Below, one piece after another: positions 29,060-38,798 of a stretch of 64,000 nucleotides of DNA. Origin of the DNA: an uncultured Chitinophaga sp. (GTDB lineage Bacteria > Bacteroidota > Bacteroidia > Chitinophagales > Chitinophagaceae); the NCBI RefSeq assembly GCF_902168175.1, contig NZ_CABHOU010000025.1, positions 310,001-374,000 of the forward strand, given 5' to 3'. The notes under the pieces were generated by a model. The model did not search any database, was not told the DNA's origin, and saw only the letters and a list, made by a program, of their open reading frames with translations. Within the stretch, counting starts at the first letter, position 1; each line of letters begins with the position of its first letter. The translations under genes and the position numbers were made by a program.

Positions 29060-29563
29060 CTAAAAATTCTCCAAAAGCCTTACTCTCAGATGCTTTAGGG
29101 CCAATTTCATGTGCGTTTTTACCGAATTGATGGAGATGCCCATGTTATTGGCCGTTTCCTGGTACTTTTTATCATCAAGATAAATAGAGGTAAAAACCTG
29201 TAGTCTTTGCGGGGGCATTTCGTTTACGGCATGCGTGAGCATTTCTTTTACTTCCCTGCTGTAAACCTCCGGTAACACGTAATCACGGAGGGTTAACTGG
29301 TAATCGAGTTGCCTTACTTCCTGGAAAGCCTTTTTAGTGAGATGATTAAAACAACGGTTCTTAACAGAAGTCCACATATAACGCTCAATATCGTCGATGC
29401 GATAGTACTCCCGTTTTTCCCAGATGTCGGCAAACAGGTTTATTACAATGTCCTTCGCATCCTCCCTGTTTCCAAGAATAGCATACGCTGCGATGCAAAA
29501 CACCTCATACTTCTGCCTGTAAATTGTTTCAAATGTAGCTGCTTCCATTTTTTTGTAAAACAT
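29060..29563 (-). CDS. ECF RNA polymerase sigma-70 factor
   Basis: sigma2 (AYAILGNREDAKDIVINLFADIWEKRE) and sigma4 (ETANNMGISINSVKTHMKLALKHL) regions. Confidence 0.92.
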   Translation of the reverse strand: MFYKKMEAATFETIYRQKYEVFCIAAYAILGNREDAKDIVINLFADIWEKREYYRIDDIERYMWTSVKNRCFNHLTKKAFQEVRQLDYQLTLRDYVLPEVYSREVKEMLTHAVNEMPPQRLQVFTSIYLDDKKYQETANNMGISINSVKTHMKLALKHLRVRLLENF

Positions 29564-29789
29564 TGCCCCGTCCTCATGTTAGAAAACATCAGAACGCGGG
29601 TCTTAAGCTATTAATAAACGGACTGGAAAATAACAGGTTACACAATGCGACGATGAAAGTTATGCCTCATAAGGCTCCCAAAGTTGACAAACTAATCCAA
29701 ACAATTCACGCCGCAAATCTAAGCAGGATGGTGGGACTTTAAAAGCGTTCGCTTGTTAATGTGTGGTTAAACGGGGCAAAAAGAGAAAT

Positions 29790-29809
29790 TGGAGGCCAGG
29801 AATGGCCTC
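29790..29809. terminator. Hairpin GGAGGCCA-ggaa-TGGCCTCC
   Basis: 8-bp perfect stem. Confidence 0.4.
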
Positions 29810-30101
29810 CACTACTATAGACACTTAATAAATGCCATCGATGCACATTAAAGTACCGATGTAATAAGAAGACCAATAAAAAGACCTTAAGGGTGAACCG
29901 CCTGAAAAATATCTTAACATATTATATATGATAAAGTGTTTTCGCGTTGGATGTAAACGCGTTCAATTAAAAACTTCGTTATAAATTTTAATGGATTTCG
30001 TATTTTGTAAGTCTTAACGTTACGAGTTAAAAATGGGCACAGAAAAGATAACATGCCCCGTGGTGATCGAAAAAAACAGGACTAGCCATATTCTCATTAA
30101 T

Positions 30102-30344
30102 ATGCGACCGGACAAGAGGAAAAAAATTGATACGTTATTACTGAAGCAACTTTCGGGTAGCTTATCTTCTGCCGAAACTGCCGCACTGCAGCAGTTTACA
30201 GACGAACATGCTGACGTGAAGGCACTACAACTGGCCCTGCAGGCACGCATGCATACGCCTGAAGCGCAACTGTTTAAACAAAGCCTCGATGCCGATAAGG
30301 ACTGGACGCAGGTACTACTGCGAATAAACAAAAACAAGCAGTAA
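30102..30344 (+). CDS. Small protein resembling an isolated FecR N-terminal (cytoplasmic anti-sigma) region
   Basis: IDTLLLKQLSGSLSSAETAALQQFTDEHADVKAL...LQARMH resembles the N-terminus of the FecR at 38799; no TM or FecR domain follows. Confidence 0.5.
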   Translation: MRPDKRKKIDTLLLKQLSGSLSSAETAALQQFTDEHADVKALQLALQARMHTPEAQLFKQSLDADKDWTQVLLRINKNKQ

Positions 30345-30453
30345 TTATCTCACTGTAAGTGTAAATTGGGATGGTTCATTATAACGCTGATATTAGTAAT
30401 CGTTTATTCATCGGCGTTATTCAACCGGATTTTCGCATTACGCCAATACTTGT

Positions 30454-31407
30454 TTACTGGTTCGTCAGGTCTATATTGATACGACCTCTCGTTTTTCCCC
30501 AATATGTAAATAGCGCTTTGCCTACAATGGAATCCTTTGGCACCGGACCTTCATAGCGGCTATCCAGGGCATTATCGCGATTATCGCCCATAATAAAATA
30601 GTGACCCGCCGGCACCCTGATCCCCTTCATGGTATGAAAAGAAGTATCTAGTATTCTTGGCGTTTTGTACACGCTATAACTATGACCGTTTGGTAGTACC
30701 TGCGTAAAAAGCTGTTTTTTTATGGGACTGCCAAATTCATCTCCAGGATCAAACTCCCCCTCCTTGTGTGTTACCTCACTCACCAGCTTTTCAGCACAAA
30801 CCCTGCCGTTGATAACAGGGTTGTTGGCCAGGATGTCCAACTCATCGCCCGGCAAACCTATTACACGATGAATAACGTAATGGCCATTGTGTATGTATAC
30901 TACCATGTCGCCATACGCTATATCCTCATTGTTATATGCACGTGTGTTTACAACAATTCTATCGCCTACAAGCAACGTTGGTTCACTGGATGGACTAGGA
31001 ATGATAAATGTACTGACACCCAAAACGTTAAAAAAGTTATTAGCACCCCATACCAACATCACACCAAATGCGGCCAACAGGTGATAATACCAGGTATTAA
31101 ATGGCTTAGGCTCATATTTAATCTGCCTTTTAGAAGCGGTTACGGCGGCCTCTATCATCAAAAAAAGACGAAAACTGGTGTCAACTAAGGTTAAAATTAT
31201 GAAGCCATAAAATGTAAAAGCCGTTCCGCAGAGGCCTGCAATAATTAAGCAGGTATAGTATCCTACGAAATAAAAAACCGCCTTTTTCAATTGTCCGTTG
31301 TAAAGCTGGCCAAGGCCTGGCAAAAATCCGAGCAAAAATGCGATCAATGGGTTTCGCGGTTTGTTCTTTCGGTCTAATTCCCCGAGATCAATATTGGTAA
31401 CGGACAT
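30454..31407 (-). CDS. lepB: Signal peptidase I (S26)
   Basis: IPSPSSEPTLLVGDRIVVN (catalytic Ser region), YVIHRVIGLPGDELDI, YFIMGDNRDNALDSR. Confidence 0.93.
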   Translation of the reverse strand: MSVTNIDLGELDRKNKPRNPLIAFLLGFLPGLGQLYNGQLKKAVFYFVGYYTCLIIAGLCGTAFTFYGFIILTLVDTSFRLFLMIEAAVTASKRQIKYEPKPFNTWYYHLLAAFGVMLVWGANNFFNVLGVSTFIIPSPSSEPTLLVGDRIVVNTRAYNNEDIAYGDMVVYIHNGHYVIHRVIGLPGDELDILANNPVINGRVCAEKLVSEVTHKEGEFDPGDEFGSPIKKQLFTQVLPNGHSYSVYKTPRILDTSFHTMKGIRVPAGHYFIMGDNRDNALDSRYEGPVPKDSIVGKALFTYWGKTRGRINIDLTNQ

Positions 31408-31639
31408 AGTAGGTATTTAAGGGTAGCTGCAAGATAGAAAAGAAATTTCCTGGCACTGCATATTTTTTCGCTGAGGCTGAAGAAACAAACACAGCCTGAC
31501 AAGCTGTATGCTGTAAATCTTATACGGATTAACAATCGGCTTAACGCTATTTCACTCTTCATAAGAAAAAATGCTGGTGAACAAAAAAAAGCAGCCGGCT
31601 TTCGCCAGCTGCTCCCATTTATCAACCAACCTTCGCTCA

Positions 31640-33328
31640 TCACTCATACCCATTGGGTTTGAGTAATTTGTTGGCGTTGAGGGCTCTTTGAGGAATTGGA
31701 AATACGCTTCTGTCTTTAGCATCGGTTGGTTTATCCCACCACTCGCTGCCGAAACGGTCCCAGCGTACAAGATCGGTGCGGCGGTGACGTTCGCCTATAA
31801 ATTCGCGGCCAAGTTCTATTACGAACTCGTCGTCGGTTAGTTTGGCGAGGTTGTTTACGTAACTGGTGGCAGCCCAGGCAGCATCGGGGAAGTTGCGTTT
31901 GCGCACGGCATCAAGATTGGCAGCAGCACTGGCTTTGTCGCCCGCACGATACTGACATTCGGCCAATGAATAGTATATTTCTGCCAGCCTGATTTCTGCT
32001 ACTGAGTTAAACATAAACAACTCTTTGGTCATCGGTAACCATGGGAACTTCATCAGCCTCGGGCCTGAATTTTCTTCGCCTGTATTTACATGCGAGCCTT
32101 CGGACCATCGACCACCGGGCTTTTCGGAAAAACGGCCTACCATGTCTACATAAGCCAGTGGTTTACCATTATACTCTTCTGAACCTTTTACCGTTTTGGT
32201 GCTATCAAACCCAAAACCGGCAGCATAGTTAAACTCATACTGCTGGCCGATCAGGAAGAAGCCCTCGTAAGTGCCGCTTGCATCGGTGGTTTTAAATGGC
32301 TGCTTACGTTTGTCTGTAGCCTCGTAACGTTCGTAAGGCATGCCCAGCTTGTAAGCCATCAGGTTACCATCCACATCGCGCGAAGGGGTAAGATGAATAC
32401 CGTTCCAGCCACCCCAGTCGTTATCCAGCGAATAACGGGCCTGGTAGTGCATAGTGGCATTGTACATCCAGCCCATTTCGTAAGTGTTTTTCGCATGGGC
32501 AAACTCAAACAGATTTTCGGGCGAGCGGTAACCTTTAATACCAGAGCGGAATGGGCCGCGGTAATCGGCATCCAGTGAATAAGTACCGTACTTGCCGCTG
32601 ATGATGTCCTGCGCAACAGTGGCACAATCGGTATACCTTGGCGTGCCTGTCCATTTTTCAGCGTTCAGGTAAAGGCGCACCAGCAGTGCTGCAGCGCTGC
32701 CCTGGTCCCAACGGCTTACCTTACCGTTTTTAGGAAGACCAGGTAACGATTCTTTCAACTCTGTTTCTATGTACGCAAACACTTCCTGGGGAGTGCTTTG
32801 TGCCTCCAGCTTTTGCGGATCTTTGTAAATAGGCACCGTGCGGAAGAAGTCGATGAGGAACAGGTAGAACCATGCACGCAACGTTCTCAACTCCGCAATG
32901 TGCTGGGCTTTGTCGGCCTCCGTGAAACCAAACTTAGGATAGTCAAGTGTTGTGATATCTTTTATCACCACGTTACACTGACCAATCCCCTGGTACGGAC
33001 CAACCCATCCGCCGTTAATATGACCATCGTCTACGTTCCAGGTATGACCGTGCATGCGTATCCAGTCGCCACCATCGTAACCGTGTTTACCTTTCTGCGT
33101 CCACACAAAGTTATCGGCAGTCAGTTCGCTTAATATCCAGCGGTCGCCATCCCAGCCACACCAGTGACCATGTTCGTAGGGGCGTACCACGGCAGCAATA
33201 ATGGAGTTTTTATCCTGGTAATAGGTGCTTGACGGCAATATATCGAAAGGCTCCTCGTCCAGGTTCGTACAGGCCGAAGTGCCCAGTATCGAGCAAAGGA
33301 GCAGGCCGCATATTTTCTTTATGTTCAT
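31640..33328 (-). CDS. SusD/RagB family nutrient-binding outer-membrane lipoprotein
   Basis: Lipobox TSACTNLDEEPFD, SusD-like C-terminus FIGERHRRTDLVRWDRFG...FPIPQRALNANKLLKPNGYE; ATG at 33328 chosen for the signal peptide. Confidence 0.94.
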   Translation of the reverse strand: MNIKKICGLLLCSILGTSACTNLDEEPFDILPSSTYYQDKNSIIAAVVRPYEHGHWCGWDGDRWILSELTADNFVWTQKGKHGYDGGDWIRMHGHTWNVDDGHINGGWVGPYQGIGQCNVVIKDITTLDYPKFGFTEADKAQHIAELRTLRAWFYLFLIDFFRTVPIYKDPQKLEAQSTPQEVFAYIETELKESLPGLPKNGKVSRWDQGSAAALLVRLYLNAEKWTGTPRYTDCATVAQDIISGKYGTYSLDADYRGPFRSGIKGYRSPENLFEFAHAKNTYEMGWMYNATMHYQARYSLDNDWGGWNGIHLTPSRDVDGNLMAYKLGMPYERYEATDKRKQPFKTTDASGTYEGFFLIGQQYEFNYAAGFGFDSTKTVKGSEEYNGKPLAYVDMVGRFSEKPGGRWSEGSHVNTGEENSGPRLMKFPWLPMTKELFMFNSVAEIRLAEIYYSLAECQYRAGDKASAAANLDAVRKRNFPDAAWAATSYVNNLAKLTDDEFVIELGREFIGERHRRTDLVRWDRFGSEWWDKPTDAKDRSVFPIPQRALNANKLLKPNGYE

Positions 33329-33350
33329 GTCTGTAGTTTTTAAGTTGATA

Positions 33351-36347
33351 CTAGAAATTAACCTGCGCACCAAGCGTGAATGTGCGGGTAATAGGATATA
33401 CATCCAGGTTGCCATAACCGGGCGTTAAGCCGGTAATACCCACCTGTGTAGGGTCCAGACCCGTAAATTTGGTGATGGTGAATACGTTGCGCACAGCGCC
33501 ATAAATCCTGAAGCTGTTTACCTGTTTGACAGGCAGCTTCGGCGACCAACCCAATGTGATGTTATCCAGTTTGAAGTAATCGCCTTTTTCCAGGAAGTAG
33601 TCGGTGATCAGTTTGGTGGAAGTAATCTGACCGTTGCGGCCATACGCATCTTTCAGCAGGTTAATACCCGGCTCGGCCTGCAGGCCATAGTACATCTGGT
33701 AAAGGTTCATGATATCGTAATCGAAACGCCCGCGGAAGTAAAGCGACAGATCGATGGTTTTGTACTGGAAGGTATTGCCCCATGAAAGTTCATAATGCGG
33801 CGCACCGTTACCAATATAAGCTTTGTCGGTACCCGAGCTGGCAGTAGAACCAAGGATCTTTTCCTTACCTACGATACCATCTTTCCAAACCATGATTTTA
33901 CCCTCATCGTTAACGCCCGCATATTTATAACCCCAGAAGCTGCCCAGTTCCACACCAGGTTCCAGGCGATAAGCCGGGCCAGGGTTACCGGGAGAAGGAA
34001 GGTCCTGCAGGTAACGGATGTTACCAGTATACGTATCATCCGACCATGACACCAGTTTAGATTTCAGGTAAGAACCTGTAACATTTGTAGTGTAACGGAA
34101 GTCGCCATTATCCACTACGTTGTAGTTCACGGTAAGCTCTATACCCTTGGTGCTGGAAGTTCCCACGTTCACGAACATCTGCTCGTGCAGGAACGCGCCC
34201 ACAGGCACATCGTAGTTATCGAGCAACTCTTTACTCTGCCGATCGAACAGGTCGATGCTACCGGAAAGTTTGTTATTAAAGAACGCGAAATCGATACCCA
34301 GGTTATAAGCGATAGCCTGCTCCCACTGCAGGTTAGGGTTGAAGTTGTTACCCGGCCCATACACCCTTATCCACTGCCCCATATCGTTGAGGTAGCGGCC
34401 ATAAGCAGTATACTTGGCCAGGGAAGTGTAACGTGGGAAACCAGAGCGGCCGGCAGAACCATAAGAGAAACGCACTTTTAATTCATTCACCGCGCTATTG
34501 CCTTTCAGGAAGCCCATGTTGGAAACACGCCAGGCTGCGGATACGGCAGGGAACAACCCCCAACGGTTGTCTACACCAAACTTGCCGTTACCTTCATAAC
34601 GCAGCGAGCCGGTGAGGAAGTAAGTATTATCGTAATTATAACTTACACGACCGAGGAAAGCGGCAATTTTCTCTTTGCTCTTCCACGAATCCATACCCAG
34701 GCGACCTTCTTTGTTGTTCCAGTTACCTGCGTCAAGGTTGTTGTATTTAAAGGCATCAGAAATAAAGTCCATGTTTTCTGCCCAGAAACCCTGGTTGTTA
34801 AATTCCTGGTAGCTGTAACCGGCCATTACAGAAAGATCGTGCTTGCCGAAACGCTGGTTGTAATTGCCGAGCCACTCCAGCGTGTAATCCGTCCAGGTTT
34901 CGTTTTGCAGGCGGCCACGGCCTACACGACTGTTCTGGATCGATTCGGCCGATTTAGAGGTATAGTATTCGCGGCCCATACGTTCGTGTCCCTGCCTGGC
35001 AAGTTTCAGTTCTGTATTCAGGTTTTTGAGGATGTTCAGTTTCACGTTAAGGTCCATGATAGAATACTTCTGATCGGCGCCGTTTTCCCTGGCTTTCAGG
35101 TTCTGTACCGGGTTATAGGTATCAAAGCCCTGCAGCGTATTATACATCAGCGGATTAGTGGGGTCCATGATGGGGAGGGTAGGGTTAAGTTTTATAGCCA
35201 TTTTAAAGGCATCGTAGTTGGTATATTCCTCTTTGGTAACTCTTTGGGAAAGATTGCCCGAAAACTCCAGCAAACCGTCTAAAACACGCTGCTGGAAGTT
35301 AGCACGGTAACCATACTCCCGGCGTGAAGTAGCGATATCGATACCGTCCTTAGTACGGAAGTTGCCGGAAAGACGGAAAATACTGTTTTCGCTACCGCCA
35401 CCAACGGTAAGGAAATGGTTTACGCCGAAGTTGTCTTTGCGAATGAGTTCATCATACCAGTCTACCCTTGCACCCCGGTCGGTATCCCGGTTTTTGGCAA
35501 GAAACTCTTCGGCAGAAAGAATTTCAGGTCTGGCCGCAATGGCATCATGCTCAGCGTAACTGTCGTAAGTAAGGCTCACTTTTCCGGCTTTACCTTTTTT
35601 AGTTTGAATGAGGATAACGCCGTTAGCGCCACGTGAGCCATAAATCGCCGCCGCTGATGCATCTTTCAAAACGTTGATTGATTCAATGTCCTGTTGAGCG
35701 ATGTTGCGGATATCGCCGCCTGGCATACCATCAATAACGATCAATGGTTCAAAACCCGCACCAATAGAGCCAACACCGCGTACCTGGATAGTAGCGCCGC
35801 TGTTCGGGTCCGCCGCTGCGGTGTTAGATACGGCCACGCCGGCAACCTTACCTTCTATCTGCGCCAGCGGACTATTAAACCCGCCCTGGATGAAGTCTTT
35901 GCTGCTAATAGAGGTAACCGCATTGGTGAGGTTCTTTTTTTGTACAGAACCATAGCCCACCACCACAACATCCGTAAGCTGGCTAACAGATTCTTTCAGG
36001 TCGATGGAAAGGTCTGCTGCCTCCCCCACCGTTACTTCTTTTGTTTCGTAACCGAGGTAGGTAACGACCAGTACGGCGCTATTATCGGGCACCGATAATT
36101 TGAATTTGCCCTGTGCGTCTGAAAAGGTACCGGTAGTGGTGCCTTTTATGCGAACGCTCACATTAAACAGGCCCTCACCTTTGGCATCTTTAACAGTGCC
36201 GGATACCTGCCTCGATTGGGCGAATGCGGCCGTACAGCATAATAAAAGGAGGGCAGCGAACAATGCTCTTTTAGCTAAAACGCTAGTTATAAATCGTTTT
36301 AGCAAACAGTCCAGCGTCCGCATGGGGGAGTAAACTGATTTTTTCAT
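33351..36347 (-). CDS. SusC/RagA family TonB-linked outer-membrane protein
   Basis: VSGTVKDAKGEGLFNVSVRIKGTTTGTFSD, VVVVGYGSVQKKNLTNAV, INVLKDASAAAIYGSRGANGVILIQTKKG. Confidence 0.97.
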   Translation of the reverse strand: MKKSVYSPMRTLDCLLKRFITSVLAKRALFAALLLLCCTAAFAQSRQVSGTVKDAKGEGLFNVSVRIKGTTTGTFSDAQGKFKLSVPDNSAVLVVTYLGYETKEVTVGEAADLSIDLKESVSQLTDVVVVGYGSVQKKNLTNAVTSISSKDFIQGGFNSPLAQIEGKVAGVAVSNTAAADPNSGATIQVRGVGSIGAGFEPLIVIDGMPGGDIRNIAQQDIESINVLKDASAAAIYGSRGANGVILIQTKKGKAGKVSLTYDSYAEHDAIAARPEILSAEEFLAKNRDTDRGARVDWYDELIRKDNFGVNHFLTVGGGSENSIFRLSGNFRTKDGIDIATSRREYGYRANFQQRVLDGLLEFSGNLSQRVTKEEYTNYDAFKMAIKLNPTLPIMDPTNPLMYNTLQGFDTYNPVQNLKARENGADQKYSIMDLNVKLNILKNLNTELKLARQGHERMGREYYTSKSAESIQNSRVGRGRLQNETWTDYTLEWLGNYNQRFGKHDLSVMAGYSYQEFNNQGFWAENMDFISDAFKYNNLDAGNWNNKEGRLGMDSWKSKEKIAAFLGRVSYNYDNTYFLTGSLRYEGNGKFGVDNRWGLFPAVSAAWRVSNMGFLKGNSAVNELKVRFSYGSAGRSGFPRYTSLAKYTAYGRYLNDMGQWIRVYGPGNNFNPNLQWEQAIAYNLGIDFAFFNNKLSGSIDLFDRQSKELLDNYDVPVGAFLHEQMFVNVGTSSTKGIELTVNYNVVDNGDFRYTTNVTGSYLKSKLVSWSDDTYTGNIRYLQDLPSPGNPGPAYRLEPGVELGSFWGYKYAGVNDEGKIMVWKDGIVGKEKILGSTASSGTDKAYIGNGAPHYELSWGNTFQYKTIDLSLYFRGRFDYDIMNLYQMYYGLQAEPGINLLKDAYGRNGQITSTKLITDYFLEKGDYFKLDNITLGWSPKLPVKQVNSFRIYGAVRNVFTITKFTGLDPTQVGITGLTPGYGNLDVYPITRTFTLGAQVNF

Positions 36348-37169
36348 GATGATCTATTTTTGGTTGAGTGGAAATGATTTTTGTTCAGGCAATACGAAGC
36401 TGTTCACACAGATGGGCTGTGCGTTCGTGGTTGAGTGAAAGGTATTGTCAATGATGCATTAAACCATTAACCTGGCGTTCGGCCTGTACACCGGTGGAGC
36501 CGGGCAGGCGGAAAAAGGTTACGGCATAGCGTTGACTGCTTGTGTGTTTGTTTCATACGTGAATGCAATAAGTTTAGTCATGGGATTTCCATTACACTAC
36601 TGGGTAAGCCTGCTGGTGCGGAACTTCTACGCAATCCTGCCGGGGGTATCTCTGTCTTTTTTTCTCATAAATCCATTGCTTATGCTTTAGCTACAATGGT
36701 AATACTCACTGCTACAATCCTTTATACCAGAAGGCTAAACCGGTTTTTCATCTGTTCCTGTTACTTAGAGTTTTTGAAATGGCGCGTTGACAATTTAGTT
36801 TGAAAGTGTTGTGATTTTAATTCTGGTTAAAAATGCGCGTATCAATTTGGGTTTAATACGCTGTTGACTGACGTGGAATACTTCGTGAATATCGGAAATA
36901 ATTTCAAATTATCAAGCTACTGGTTAAAAAATATCAATCATGAACTTGCCCGTCTTGTGGCTAAAAGGATGTATTTCCTCGTGCGTTGTGAAAGAAAGTT
37001 ACAAAATGCCACCGACTTTTCAAAGCAGCATTACAGGAACGGCTGATAATAAAAAAAGTTTGCCTGCCGGATAGTACCAATTCGTTTTTGCGTATTCTAT
37101 AAGTAAGTCAGTAAGCCGTCAGGCCTATACAGGCAATGTATTTATCAAAAAACTCAACCAGATCGATTC

Positions 37170-37862
37170 ATGAGAATGTCTAAAATGTTTCCGGCCATTG
37201 CCGGGCTCGCGTTTTTCTTTATTGCCTGCGGCGACAGCGACGATGTGAAAGCGCCGGCCTCCTTTACCTTTGTGAATGTAATGGCTACGGCGAGGCCCTC
37301 CATCGCCACCTTTACGCCCGGCCCTGTAAATTATGGCGGTGTAAAAACCGTAGCTTACAGCGCCAGTTTCCAGTACACTGTTAATCCGGGCCTTTCGCCG
37401 CTGTACGTAGTACAAAACAGCGATACTACCAGGCCATTGTTCAGCGGCTCGGTAAACCTGTTACCAGGCAGCATCAACACTTTTTACCTGATTGGCGACA
37501 CCACCAGGCCCGATACGCTGTTTACCCGGGAAACCGTACCGCTGTATACCGACAGCAGTGCAGGACTTCGTATAGTACATGTTTCGCCCGCCAGCCAGAC
37601 TGTTACCGTTAACGTGAAAGGCGCTACGGATAAAGAATTTGCGGATGTAAGTTACAAACAGACCAGCATCTTTAAAACCTACCCTGTAAGGGCAACAGGC
37701 AACAGCCGCATCCTGGAATTGCGTAATAAAGCCAACGACAGTCTGCTGGTTACTTTTACCTGGAACTATACCATCGGTCGTAATTACACATTAGTATTTA
37801 CGGGGGATGTGATCAATAAACAGCCGGCTGCACTGAAGGCGTTTGCTGTAAATAACTTTTAG
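37170..37862 (+). CDS. DUF4397-like lipoprotein
   Basis: Lipobox FFIACGDS; LRIVHVSPASQTVTVNVKG type repeats. Confidence 0.65.
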   Translation: MRMSKMFPAIAGLAFFFIACGDSDDVKAPASFTFVNVMATARPSIATFTPGPVNYGGVKTVAYSASFQYTVNPGLSPLYVVQNSDTTRPLFSGSVNLLPGSINTFYLIGDTTRPDTLFTRETVPLYTDSSAGLRIVHVSPASQTVTVNVKGATDKEFADVSYKQTSIFKTYPVRATGNSRILELRNKANDSLLVTFTWNYTIGRNYTLVFTGDVINKQPAALKAFAVNNF

Positions 37863-37952
37863 GCTGGTACCAGCGTTTTTATAAAGGAGGAAGGAGGAGT
37901 TGTTCCTCTTTCCTCTTTTAAGATTACCCCAGAAAAAGGCTTCGCCATTCAT

Positions 37953-38016
37953 TAACCTCTTAACCAGCGGTTAAACCAGCTTCACCGTTCATTAAACCGG
38001 TTTAACCAGCGGTTAA
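37953..38016. promoter_or_regulatory. Cluster of palindromic sites upstream of the ECF sigma gene
   Basis: TTAACCAGCGGTTAA at 37960-37974 and 38002-38016; TTAAACCGGTTTAA at 37992-38005. Confidence 0.6.
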
Positions 38017-38085
38017 ACTTTTTGCCCCTCCCCTCACGGCACCCCATCTATCCCTTCCTTAGAATTCCGGCTAAAATTTTATAGC

Positions 38086-38706
38086 TTGCGGAACATATCA
38101 ACCAGCCATCTATTATTGCCTGCAAATCAATCATATGAAGAAAAAGCGCTGCTAAAACAGGTAGCAGCCGGAAACGAAGCGGCATTCAATCAACTTTTTG
38201 AGCGGCACCGTAACGGCGTTTACCTGCATGCCCTTACCTACGCCAAATCTCCCGAGTTTGCGGAGGAACTTGTACTCGACATATTTATGAAGATCTGGGA
38301 CAACCGCGAACGGCTGCCCGAGGTCGATCATTTCCCGGGTTACCTGTTCATTCTTTCGCGCAACCAGGTTATTTCGGCCATGCGTAAACGGCTGGAGCAG
38401 CCGGTTACCGATATGGACCTCACGCAGTGGGCAACACATGGCATGGGGCCCGACAAACACCTGGAGTTCAAAGAAGTGCAGGTGATGCTGGAAAAGGGTA
38501 TTGCGGCTTTATCCCCACAGCAGCGTACTGCCTTTACGCTTAGCCGCCACGAGGGCAAAACGTATGATGAAATTGCAGCGATCATGGGCATTTCGAAACG
38601 CACGGTGAATTTTCATATCGTAGGGGCCCTAAATACCCTGCGCCACTTTTTTTATTCGCGTACGGCCCCGCTGCTGGCCTACCTGGTTACTTTTCTTTTA
38701 TCCTGA
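38086..38706 (+). CDS. ECF RNA polymerase sigma-70 factor
   Basis: LFERHRNGVYLHALTYAKSPEFAEELVLDIFMKIWDNRE; YDEIAAIMGISKRTVNFHIVGALNTL; start codon uncertain. Confidence 0.92.
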   Translation: MRNISTSHLLLPANQSYEEKALLKQVAAGNEAAFNQLFERHRNGVYLHALTYAKSPEFAEELVLDIFMKIWDNRERLPEVDHFPGYLFILSRNQVISAMRKRLEQPVTDMDLTQWATHGMGPDKHLEFKEVQVMLEKGIAALSPQQRTAFTLSRHEGKTYDEIAAIMGISKRTVNFHIVGALNTLRHFFYSRTAPLLAYLVTFLLS

Positions 38707-38798
38707 TAAAAAATATTTTTCACTTACCCTGTTTGGCCGCCTTTTTTCTGCGTCTTTAATAACAGGACAGATTAAGCGGACCGGCCCGCACTATTCAT

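Noticed and set aside
36540-36803. 87-aa plus-strand ORF between the SusC gene and the DUF4397-like gene
   Set aside because: No motif, atypical composition, no clear promoter geometry
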